In this document: positions 23,573-33,405 of the stretch, piece by piece
How the letters are laid out: every line of letters starts with the position of its first letter
Numbering within the stretch: position 1 is the stretch's first letter
NCBI GenBank assembly: GCA_010094045.1
Contig: ML986587.1
Location: 372,001 to 436,000 of the forward strand
DNA from: Lojkania enalia
Taxonomy: Eukaryota; Ascomycota; Dothideomycetes; Pleosporales
DNA length: 64,000 bases
Direction of reading: 5' to 3'
Translations under genes and position numbers: made by a program
The notes under the pieces: model-generated
Database searches by the model: none
What the model saw: only the letters and a program-made list of their open reading frames with translations
What the model was told of the DNA's origin: nothing

Positions 23573-25012
23573 TACATACGCACTGAACTGGCGACTCATA
23601 CGTCTGCTGCATACGGCATACGATATACAACATACGACAAACGACATACGAAAAAGCTTTTCCAACATGGGCATGAATTGACAATTTGTATTATCCTTTG
23701 CCTGCTTTGGCCATTTCCTTAAGACTACCTTTTAATTTTTTTTAGCGTTACGACAGACATGGATCTACCTCAGCTCTTTTTTTCCCTTCTCTCCCAGCAG
23801 TGCCACGGTTGTCACGAATTCTCTTGTGTAATCTTTCTACAGCCATTACATTCCTCGCCCACACTCCCAATAGATTGAACATTAGCCAAGCTATTTACAT
23901 CAAGAATTGAGAATCAATCCAATGTAGAATTTATTTTTGAGCATGAATCCCTCCTACCGGCTGGCCCGATTTGTATCTGACACCTCAATGCAGGAACACC
24001 TGGTCCGTGCACCTGACATCCCAGCGTTGCTCATTCCCCCGGTGATCCCGATCCCATTTTCATCAGCTAAGAGGATCTATGACATGACATTAGGTACACC
24101 TTCGCATTTCGTGTCTATTAATGTCAATCTGTCCCGATAGCAGAGCTGACGGAAGGGCCTATAATTCTCAATGTTAAACGCATTGTTGTTGCAATGATGT
24201 GGCTGAATCGTTAGTTGTGCGGCCTTGAAAGGTAAGGGCAATTTCTAAGTATGTTTGTCTGTGACGAGCCTCATTTCGGTCTTAGGAAACCATAAGCTGC
24301 GGTGATTAGGTTACACAGACAGCTATCATCGTTATGTGTGGCGCTCGTGTGTCGTAACGTTGCTCGCTTCAGTATATCATCCTTTTAAAGTATTTATTCC
24401 ATAATCAATATTTTCTCCTCAAGACCTTCCAAATACTATCATTCCTCTTGTTCCAAAATTTTCACATCGCAAACATCCGTCATACAAGTCAACGTGCGCT
24501 CCCTCACACCTCATCGTTTCAGGCAAAAACCCCGGAAACCTAACATCCCATATCGGCAAATTGCGTCTGCAACGCCGCCTCATCAATGCCCGCCACACAC
24601 ACACATCCCTCCAATTTCTCGGGTCTAGGAGTGTTCGAGAAGAATTTTGGTTCGCTATTTCAGCCTGTGTCTCCATTCATTCAACCCCAATTAAGCGGTC
24701 TCCATTCTTTTCCGCAATCGTAGACACGCGCTTGCTTCGAAAACGCGTCGAGACGCAAACACATTTGTATGATGAAGTTTGATTGGTAGACGATATCCTG
24801 CAAAATGCACGAAATATGCGAATCCTCTGATCTGATACACTGCTAGTATGATCGATTGGGTAGGATGCTGTGTCCAATGATGGGGCGAGGTAAGGATGGT
24901 GAGACTGTCCTACCGCTGGACTCGGTGGGCGAAAGTTGAACATGCATCTATGACTTGTAGCACTCTCGCATCTTCCATCTCATGACATCCAACTCTTTCG
25001 GTCTTTTTCATT
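23573..25012. other. Intergenic, nothing identified
   Basis: Several short tandem-like words (ATACGACATACGA type) occur just past the preceding stop at about 23600-23660. Short open frames at 23937 and 24419 have no domain. The last about 100 bases are the leader of the mucin-like gene. Confidence 0.5.
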
Positions 25013-26387
25013 ATGGTGAACAGTGTAAGTAGAATGATTCGGCTGTGCTGGATCTTGTGTTGGTTTCTTCCTCTTGTTCGCTGCCAATTTGGCAACAGCC
25101 CTTTCGATCCTTTTTCGCCCGGTGGTAGTAGGGGGCCAATTGGCAATTTATTTCCAGGAGGAGGAGGAGGAGGCTTCAGGAATCCCAACAGATTCCCACA
25201 GGTAAGTTGCATAGTGAAAGCTTGATTGCCGGTGTCGCCGTTCAATGGAGCTTGGTCCAAATGACGACGCTCAAATCCTATTCACAGTTCTAATGCATTA
25301 GTAGAACTTTCCATCGCCACCGAACCGACCATTTCAAAATGGTCAACCAGATCGCACACTAAATCAACCTGTGCAAGGACCAGACGAACAGGTGGTAGAG
25401 GAACCTCCGGTAGACAGCATAGAGCCTACTCCAACACTTGAGCCTTCAGCAATCGAACCGTCAGAAACTGCTCCAGCAAGTATATCTGCCGTTCCAGACT
25501 CAGATTCATTACTAGCAATTTCCGGCGACATATCTGAAATGCCAATTCCGGACCAAGAGCAAGCAACAAGTCCTATAGTTCCAGCTCCACCACCAGCACC
25601 GCAAACAACGCCCGTTACCTTAGATGCTAGCCCCTCAGTCGCCCAGCCATCTCTAGACATCTCAACTACTTCAGCCGCCGTCCCACCATCATCGACACCA
25701 GTAGAAGCCGAGCCGGTCTTAGGCGAAAACCCATCTTTAACAATCCCCAGTACCGGGCCTCTTATTCCCCTCCCTACAACAACGACGTCAACAACCACAT
25801 CCTCCAAAACAATTCTCGTCACTGCAAACCCTTTATCCACACCACCCCTCTCCTCTCCACAGCCCATCCCCGCACCAGTCTCCTCACCAGACCCATCCTC
25901 AACTCTCCTTAACCTCGCCCCGATATCAACCTCGCCTGGCATGTCGCCTGCCGCCCGTGCCGGCCTCGGGGTCGGCATATCCTTCGGTCTCATCTCTATA
26001 GCAAGTATAATAGGCTTGTATATCTACCGCCGACGCAAATCCCGGGTACCATTATCCTCTGCCTCCCACACCTCTTCCTCCGATCTCCTTGGCGGCTTTT
26101 TCCACTTCGCACGAACCAAGACACGTGACGATGATGCGGAGTGGAGTATCCATTCAGCAGAAAAAATCGAAATAGTAAGAGGTGCTAGTTCTGTGCGGAC
26201 GGGAAGTCGGAGTGATAGCCGTGGCTCGGCGATCAGCAGCAGTGGCGGTGGGAAGGGGATAAAGATTGAAAGAGTTGGCTTGGATGTTTTTCCAGAGAGG
26301 AGGACGCCTAATCCGGCGTTGACGAGTAATCCAGTTGTGGGGAGTCCGCCAGATATCAAGAAGGCTAGTTGGCCGTTACCTGATTGA
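25013..26387 (+). CDS. Secreted-then-anchored mucin-like membrane protein
   Basis: The exons are 25013-25201 and 25305-26387 (103-nt intron, GTAAGT donor, TAG acceptor), giving 423 residues. Exon 1 encodes a signal peptide (hydrophobic core LCWILCWFLPLVRC, probable cleavage near residue 24), then a Gly/Pro-rich segment with FSPGG and LFPGGGGGGF. The long middle part, about residues 70-280, is made mostly of Ser, Thr, Pro and Ala and is likely heavily O-glycosylated. A single transmembrane helix (about 283-307, GLGVGISFGLISIASIIGLY) is followed by YRRRKSR and a cytoplasmic tail of about 110 residues. The layout is that of fungal cell-wall stress sensors (Mid2/Wsc style), but there is no WSC cysteine domain, so sensing is only inferred from architecture. 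Confidence 0.75.
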
Positions 26388-28009
26388 GAGAATGGGTTGA
26401 GTGGGGTGGTTACTGATGGGGGTACAAATATGGTCTGTTACGGTTGACTGCTTGTTTTGGAGTCTTGTGTCTGTGCTACGGTAGGGTTTGTGTGCGACTC
26501 GCGTGTTATGTTGTATTATTATGGGCCCTGGAACTCTGGTGTTCCGGTTTCGTGGTGCGGTACAAGGGTGGAAGGACTCTGGTGGCGCAGTGGATCTGTG
26601 CCAGGGATTTTAGTATAAATTCGATTTAAAGAATTAGTCTTATACCAACGAAAAGAACGCCCCTCCCCCTCAAAACCACATCTACTCGCCCAAGGCCTAG
26701 TAGACCTTGGCAATCTCGACCTTTATCATAGCTACCTGACGCTTTAGAGCACCCCCTCTTACTAATGCTAAGGCAATTAGTTAAGATTATCGCATCAATC
26801 CTACTAAGACGTGATATGCCTTGATAGCTACTTAAAAAGAATTCGAATCAAAACGGAACAAAAATAAATTGCCGATAAACAAGATCAAGTTACCTCTCCA
26901 GCATTAATCTCTTACAGCTCTCAAAGTTTTAGTGAACCTTGATCATTGCCGCCTGTTGTTTGTCGCCTGTCGTTGCGGAGGACCCCTTGGGCCAATTACA
27001 AGTTGCAATTGATCTTGATCAACCACAACAGCCCACTACCTGCTAGCAATGGTGTGGTTCCTTCTTTCTCTCTAATGTGCCCGAGCTAGCGCTCTGAGTT
27101 TGAATGGAGGATACATCATGAATCGCTTATGGTCACCTAGTCTCACTAATCCGCTGCTCTACTTTAGAAGTTTATAGGAGCGGTCCCGAGAACGTCGGGG
27201 ATAAGAGCCTATGGTCATTAGTGATAGTATGAGCCAATCTTAATATTTGTTGCGTCTAGCCTCGATGCATCCAAGAAAGTAAATTTAATTGTCGGGTTCC
27301 TTGACATCAACTTTACAGCAAAGAACCACCATTTTCGCGGAATACATCTAGCAACTACTAAGTCTGGATGATTTTGTGGTCGGGATCGAAGATTTACGCG
27401 TACTTCTGCCTATAGCCTGTCAATTTTTCTAGTTTTGCTTCCTCCATCCCCCTCTTTGGACCTACGTATGCTAACTTTTACACATCATCAATACAAGCTG
27501 TCTTCTTCTGATAGTCACACTTGTCTTCACGGGCTATATTTCGGAATCCAACTCAGCGCCAGAGGATAGCAGGAGTACGAATTCGAAGGAGAGTTTGAGT
27601 TTCCTAGTAGATTTGGCATCCACGCCAAATTTGGCATTGCTCACTATGATAGTCGCTTTATCTATACCAATTTTTAGCCCTATAAAGTTCTCTTTCTATC
27701 TTGACACGATGGGTCTTCTTGTACCTCAGGTTGCCGGTTTGTCCGTTTCAGACGAACCTAAAGATCTTCCACTTCGGGCCACTATCGAAATATTGACAAA
27801 TGATATTAAGAGTAAATTCAATATACCGGCTATTCTAGCGTTTCCACAACGTGTAAGCTTACTGTCTGTTGTATCGTGAATTAGGGTAGGTTTTAAAATA
27901 TCCAAGCCTACGTTTTCGTGAGTCACATCTGTAGTCATAGATTATAAAGCGATTCAATCTAATCGAGGGGTGGGCGGTAAAAGTCGCCGTCACTTACCAT
28001 GAGCAAACC
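26388..28009. other. Gene-poor stretch
   Basis: This is the 3' flank of the mucin-like gene followed by AT-rich sequence. An open frame at 27595-27879 (95 codons) includes hydrophobic runs but matches no part of the MFS relic downstream that I can place. No gene is supported. Confidence 0.45.
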
Positions 28010-28915
28010 ATCCTCTTCCTCCCGAGACATCGCGCAACACTGTCGGTAATGGATCGATAAAACCCACCAAACATCTCGGGCTACCCACCTCTTTGATAAT
28101 GATCATTGCCTTAACTCGAATAAGGCTTATGACAATCGGCGAGTTCCTAATCCGCTCAAGTCTCTAAGAATCCTGACTCAAAAGGACAATCTTGGACTCA
28201 TCCTCGCGATTGCTGTGCTTTACGTAGTGTAGACCTGCACAATATCCTCTCTATCCACTTCATTCATTGGTATTTACTGATTAAATCAATAGCAAGCCAG
28301 CATCATATATCTTCCAGTCGGACTTGGAGCTATTGTGTCAACATTATTCTCAGAGCCAATGATCGACAGAGCGTATCATCAAGCAAGAATAGCGCAAGGT
28401 TACCGATAGATAAAGTAATATGAGATAATTTGGACATGTTTCTCATTGAGAAGGCACTCCTTATAGCCATTTGGCTACCAATCCTACTAGCCATTTTCTC
28501 GGCTTTAGCTTTCGGTTGGAGTCTGCATTTTCGACGAGTTAGCATATTGTCTCTCTGTTTTAATGCATGAAGCGCTAGTTTGGGGCAACTTATCGCGGTC
28601 CCACTTTGTATTAAGTGTATCGCTGACCTGTACATACAGTTGGGCTTCAATGTGAGCCTCAGATACCCTTGCAAAATTTGTGAGGATGTAAACTCACAAA
28701 GATACCGCCAAAGACTTGCAATATGTTTATGGTTGACAGGAATCATCGTGTACCTGTGGCCGTGCAGCAATTTTATGCGTTGCACGCTAGCCATGATCGC
28801 AGTTGCCTGGTTGGAGGATATCTTTGGGGCATAGGGCGTTTTGCAGACTTTTTCTTCTTTTATATGCGTTTTGTGTATGGGTGCTACTGGACTATTTGTG
28901 ATTGACTACTGCTTT
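28010..28915 (+). pseudogene. C-terminal half of a decayed MFS (DHA1-type) transporter
   Basis: In broken plus-strand frames the sequence follows the second half of a fungal drug:proton antiporter. LPPETSRNTVGNGSI at about 28010 is the end-of-loop signature after helix 6. NPLKSLRILTQKDN and GLILAIAVLYVV follow at about 28154-28240, then YLPVGLGAIVSTLFSEPMID and AYHQARIAQGYR at about 28305-28410. WLPILLAIFSALAFGWSLHF lies at about 28475 and CLWLTGIIVYLWPCSNFM at about 28722, ending near 28915. Stops and frame changes occur between nearly all pieces. The six N-terminal helices are absent from the adjacent upstream sequence, so the copy is truncated as well as mutated. It cannot make a transporter. 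Confidence 0.78.
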
Positions 28916-29240
28916 GGAACAACCTGGAGATAGAGGAGCTTACCATCCAATCACACTAATGAACCAGACATATCAAAAAATCCTAGTATTCGCATACATC
29001 CGATGCAAATAAGGGTACAAAGATACGTAGTTCTACGATTTATCTCTTTAAGGTTATATGTATCGCACGATCCCTGTTAAGGATTAGCCTTGATATCATG
29101 TGATACCTAGGACAGACAGTATAAATAGTCTTGATCCTCCATAGATATGAATCAACACAATTCTCCTCCTCATCTGCCATGATACTTTACAATCTCAAGA
29201 AAGCTATAGATCTAGTCATGAACCGTAATTCTCTGTGGAT
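28916..29240. other. Intergenic, nothing identified
   Basis: This is a 325-bp spacer between the MFS relic and the 3' end of the DUF3176 gene. No open frame or motif is worth reporting. Confidence 0.6.
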
Positions 29241-31377
29241 TTATTTACTCCTCATCCCCTCAGTCAATTCTATACCCCCTTCATATAAGGCGTTCATCTT
29301 GGAATTTTCCTTGAGATTGGTCAAATAGTGTCCTTCCATCCCACTAATCACCACGCGCCTCTTCCACCCCATACCTGCATCCTCCTCACTGCTCGTAATC
29401 CTAGCTTTCAACCCTTCCGACAATTTATCAATCTCTTCTACCGTCATCGCACCCATACTAACTGCCTCTGGTCTCCAATCTGTATGCATTAAGATGGCAA
29501 GGGGGCTGTCTTTCCAGAGGCCCACCCTTGCCTGCCTGCTCACATTAATAGTACCGGTTAAGAGCACTGTAGTCAAGACCAATAACCCACCCGGTAAAAT
29601 AAGCCACTGCCAACGGATACGTACCATCAATATTTCTATATACATGACTCCTCGAACCGCGTGATTCGGCGCGACATTATTGATGTACTTTGCCGGATCG
29701 TCATCTAGGAGTCCTTGTCTGCCTAGCAGAGTCTCATGCGCACGGAGAGCGATGTTCATACTTCGTACCATTCCTTCCATTGAAGCTGTCAGATTCGGGC
29801 TATGGTAGAGCATTTGAGTAATTTTGGACGCCTTGCTCTGATCTGCCTTGATAGCGGACTCGATAGTCGTGAAATTCCCACTTTCCAAGATAGTGCCTAA
29901 TGAAAGGAGGATCGATTTGCCCTGGGATGCATTGATCGAAACGTTCATGGGCTGAAGGGCTCCCTTTGAACACACGTCTAGCTCCGGTCTAGATTTGCAA
30001 GAAGGCAAGTGTTTGAATTTGATCTCGGTATCAGATGTGGCTGGATCTAAGTCAAGACCTTCTTGGAGAACTTTCTCCGAGTACACCGCATCTTCGACCT
30101 TAACCGATATTTCATGCATGGTCAGGTAAAAGATGCAGTGCCTGGCTTCGAGTGTGCTATTTTTGGTGATGTACTGAGCTGTATAACGATTCTTAGGTCG
30201 GGCAAGATTTTAAGCTAGCACCTATTCTAAAGAGAAGTGTCCGTATTGAAGTGATGTATCATTGATCATGAGAAGGCCGTTTTTGTCTCCGATTACGCAG
30301 CCATCCGGATATTCGCCTTCTTCTGCGATGGAATTAGAACAGTTCAAATAGAAATTTTCCGTTGTGTCGATGCATTTATGTCCTAGCGTAAGGGAAGGAA
30401 ATGGAGCCCAGGTACAGCTCCCAGTAGGGCATAGGAATGGCGGGTAGTTTAAGCTCTCCTGCGCTGACCCGAACAGTCCAGCCCACATAGCACTGACAAG
30501 ACTAGAGGACGCCTCGAATCGCATATAAATGTCTTGGTAACAAATTAGTAATAATAAAATGAAGGCAACTGACTTCGCAGACTCACCGAAAACGGATTCT
30601 AAGGGAAGGGCCAATTCCATATTGCTCGAAATGATGTTGAATGTGAAAGCTGCTGAAGCAGAACAATTGCGGTGATCATCAACCGCACGGTCATGATAAA
30701 ATACTACACTCTGTTGGAAGAACGGTCCAACTATGATGGTGAGTACAGTAAGAACCGCGGCCATAGAAACAAGGGGGCTTTGTTAAATGTTAGAGGTGTT
30801 ATATTTGACCTTGTTTAACGTACCTAGGCAGAGCAAGGATAGAGAGAATCCGCAGACTCCCGAGAGGTCCTCTACTAGCTTTATCGAAACGAACTAGGTG
30901 ATGAAACGGCTTTTCATTTTCAGAAAACCAAACCAAACCTAGTTGGCTAATGCATTTGGTGATAGGAACCATCAATCCGATGCGGAACACTGTGGAGGTA
31001 AAGGATACGACAGTATTTAATGTAATTCCGCCATTTGACCATTGGGGATTTGGTTTCCTGTCATAGGTGGCAAGGACTGCTACTAACGCAATGAGTGCTA
31101 TTGCACCTATGGCTAACGACGAAATCTCGTTAAGCCATATATTTGGGTAAAATAGATGGAGCTTATGCTAGATGGAACGTTGTAACGGGCGATGGTATAT
31201 TGTCTTAGGCTCGATTGTAGGCGTCGATTCTGCATAATTGTCATTGGGTAGGTTCGACGTTGTATCGCACAGTGGGACAGACATAGACTGCAAACTAGAA
31301 CGGGCTGACATCGAGATGCGAGCGCCTTCAGTAGAAGAAGAATTTGAAATACCATCTATAGTACTTTGCCTATGCAT
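29241..31377 (-). pseudogene. DUF3176 fungal membrane protein, probably inactive
   Basis: The gene encodes a fungal multi-pass membrane protein of the DUF3176 family, function unknown. Exon 1 runs 31377-30824 and has a Ser-rich N-terminus, the helix SLAIGAIALIALVAVLATYD, then the family signature NTVVSFTSTVFRIGLM and RFDKASRGPLGSLR. Exon 2 is 30777-30587 (helix plus VGPFFQQ), and exon 3 is 30532 to about 30222 with cysteine-rich FLCPTGSCTWAPF. The last exon, about 30200-29241, holds the final transmembrane helix and tail (WKDSPLAILMH). Two defects are seen. An in-frame TAG at 31168-31170 falls inside exon 1 just before the first helix (CAG to TAG would explain it). At about 30205-30220 a TAG stands directly before the only candidate donor, and no clean splice links the two coding halves. 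Either a sequence error or genuine inactivation fits. Confidence 0.68.
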
Positions 31378-31931
31378 GCTCGTTGCGGAACACTATAAAT
31401 GCCATGAGTGAGATGTAAGATAGCAATAGCACTTTTTATACACCATGCATCTCAACCGAACACAGCCATGGAAGGCTGAAAAAAAATGCACCCCTGAGGC
31501 ATGATGCCGAGAGGTTTCTAAGCGTTTTTGGCCATAGTGACGCTATTCATTGTGGTTGTGCTTAGGATGGTTTTAGTGGCGGCGTAGTGAAGGAAGATTT
31601 TTGGTATCCATTTTCAACGTCCGCTTTCGATCAAACCTTAGAATTAGGTTTTGTAGTTTTGCGTGTATCATGAATAACCAAAACGAGACGCCAATGATCC
31701 TCATGTACTCTAGAGATTTAAGGATATCGCTTCCCAAGTGCGAGTCGTGTAGACCTGAGGTTCCGACTAGAGGCTGTGGTGGCGCACCTTTTCGTCTATC
31801 ATAGGTTGTTATTGGTAGCTCCTGGCCTTGGAAAGGACATGCGGCCATGCTGGGCTGAGCCTTGGGCCATGTAGCTGAATGAATACGAGCCGATCATGTG
31901 CATACGTACTTGATTAGCACTAAATTGCTGC
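31378..31931. other. Intergenic, nothing identified
   Basis: A minus-strand frame at 31573-31848 (91 codons, starting MAACPFQGQELP) has one hydrophobic stretch (GVSFWLFMIHA) but no recognised family. I leave it uncalled. Confidence 0.5.
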
Positions 31932-31933
31932 TA

Positions 31934-31972
31934 ACGTAACTGGCAGTAAGCCGCGCATCCCATCAACTTTTC
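31934..31972 (+). repeat. Left terminal inverted repeat
   Basis: This is the left arm of the Fot1-like element. It aligns to the reverse complement of 32929-32968 with a one-base gap and a few transitions, and shares the GCGCA and CATCAACTTTT-type inner portion. It is preceded by TA at 31932-31933. Confidence 0.85.
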
Positions 31973-32928
31973 GCACTGCATCAACTTCTAACTACTATAG
32001 CTCCACCAAAAACGATTTAATTGTCTTATAAAGGTACAGATATCTTCCTTGCTATCTCAGCTATCAACTGTAGCCAGACGCGCCGGAATTGCTGCGCAAC
32101 GCGATTGCCAGCCCAAATTAAGGAAGCTTTCTAAGATAGAAGAGGAGGTTATTGTTACGTATATACTTGACTTAGATTCGCGAGATTTTGCTCACTCTCT
32201 AGTTACTATGTGAGATATGACGGATAGGCCGCTTGCTGAGCGCGGCGCTGGGTAGGCTGGCCAGATATAGCAATAAGAGCCATAACTCGTTCGACTTCTA
32301 GGAAATCTGTAAAGATACTATCTGCGTAAGCTTTCGAGGTGCTCGTTGGTCCTATATAATCTAGAGGCGGTGATATTAAAGCTCGATGTGAAGCTTTGTA
32401 CGCCAATACTGCCTGCGCTAGAGGTTCTCGTATATGAAGCTATAACACCAAGCAACCAGCGCGAATCAAAGGCTCAATTAACATTAATTCGCAATCATAT
32501 TTGAGAGTATAAGAGCTTATTACCTACCTCTATTATCGTAGTAATTAATTAGCCTAAGAAAGGCGCTAAGGTAATGCTTCATTTAGCTGAAGTGTCAAAT
32601 CGCTTGCCTTAAGAGAGTAAATAAGGCCGCCATAACATGTAAATAGCATAGAAATTAGTGGATTCAGAAGAAGGGCACCTTATTAAAGGTCGAGAGAGAA
32701 AATTATTGCTCAAAAGGAGAGTAAGCAGCAGCTAGAGGGCGAAATACGTCAAGGTAAGGCGCGATCAGGTGCGAGCCGGCTACCTTCTACACGCTGCAGC
32801 CGCTGCAGAGAGACTGCACATAACTTACATATGTGCGAGAAGGATACTATAGATCCTACTTAATCGCGGATATATATTATATTCATAATATCTTAATACG
32901 TTGTCAAAATATATTGCTGGAAAGGTAG

Positions 32929-32968
32929 AAAAAGTTGGTGGGGTGCGCGTCTCACTTGCCAGTTACGT
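32929..32968 (-). repeat. Right terminal inverted repeat
   Basis: This is the right arm of the same element, ending in GTTACGT and followed by TA at 32969-32970. The good preservation of both arms compared with the coding interior suggests the copy could have been moved in trans after losing its core. Confidence 0.85.
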
Positions 32969-32970
32969 TA

Positions 32971-33405
32971 AATGGTTTTCGTTCAATTCATACCTCGGGC
33001 GTCCCTAGTGTGAGAATTCGCGTCCTATTTATTGCGAGCTTTGAAATCCGCCTAGCAGTCCTTCCCCTACGATTCATATCTCAATAATATCATAATAGAT
33101 AAATAATGTTTCTCTTTCAGTGAGCCCATTGACCAGAGAACTCCAACGCAATGCCCTCTTGCAAAAAACTATTCTTAGAGACCATAGTCCGGCCTAGAAC
33201 AAAGAGAGGAAAGGAGAGACAGAAGGCCAAATATGGCTTTTAATGGAAGGCAGAAGGGCGTGTACTACACTCGAAAGGAAAGATCTGAGACGGTCATGGT
33301 ACCCTTTTCTTTTGAAATATTGAAACGCCACGCCAAAATGCTCGAGTAAGAAAGTGTGATGTAGGGGACATAATGAAACTAACCACTTACAGACCATGAT
33401 GCTGC
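32971..33405. other. Intergenic, 3' flank of Kelch-BTB gene
   Basis: No gene supported. The part closest to 33405 is the probable 3' untranslated region of the minus-strand Kelch-BTB gene. Confidence 0.55.

Larger units (their letters stand above)
31934..32968 (+). mobile_element. Internally deleted Fot1/pogo-type (Tc1-mariner) element
   Basis: A 1035-bp element is bounded by terminal inverted repeats of about 40 bp that start ACGTAACTGGCA at the left (31934 on) and read ACGTAACTGGCAAGTGAG on the opposite strand at the right (ending 32968). Each end is flanked by TA (31932-31933 and 32969-32970), the target duplication of this superfamily. Inside, plus-strand frames give a Fot1-like N-terminal DNA-binding region (RKLSKIEEEVIVTYILDLDS, RDFAHSL, DRPLAERGAG) at about 32110-32250. 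The characteristic C-terminal tail (PALEVLVYEAITPSNQRESK, AQLTLIRNHI, KGAKVMLHLAEVSNRLP) lies at about 32410-32610, with a cysteine/histidine motif near 32810 (CSRCRETAHNLHMCEKD). The DDE catalytic middle is missing and the rest has stops, so the element is non-autonomous. Confidence 0.85.

Noticed and set aside
25364..25993. Gly/Val-rich minus-strand frame of 209 codons
   Set aside because: Antisense to the Ser/Thr/Pro-rich part of the mucin-like gene, which automatically yields a Gly/Val-rich open frame.
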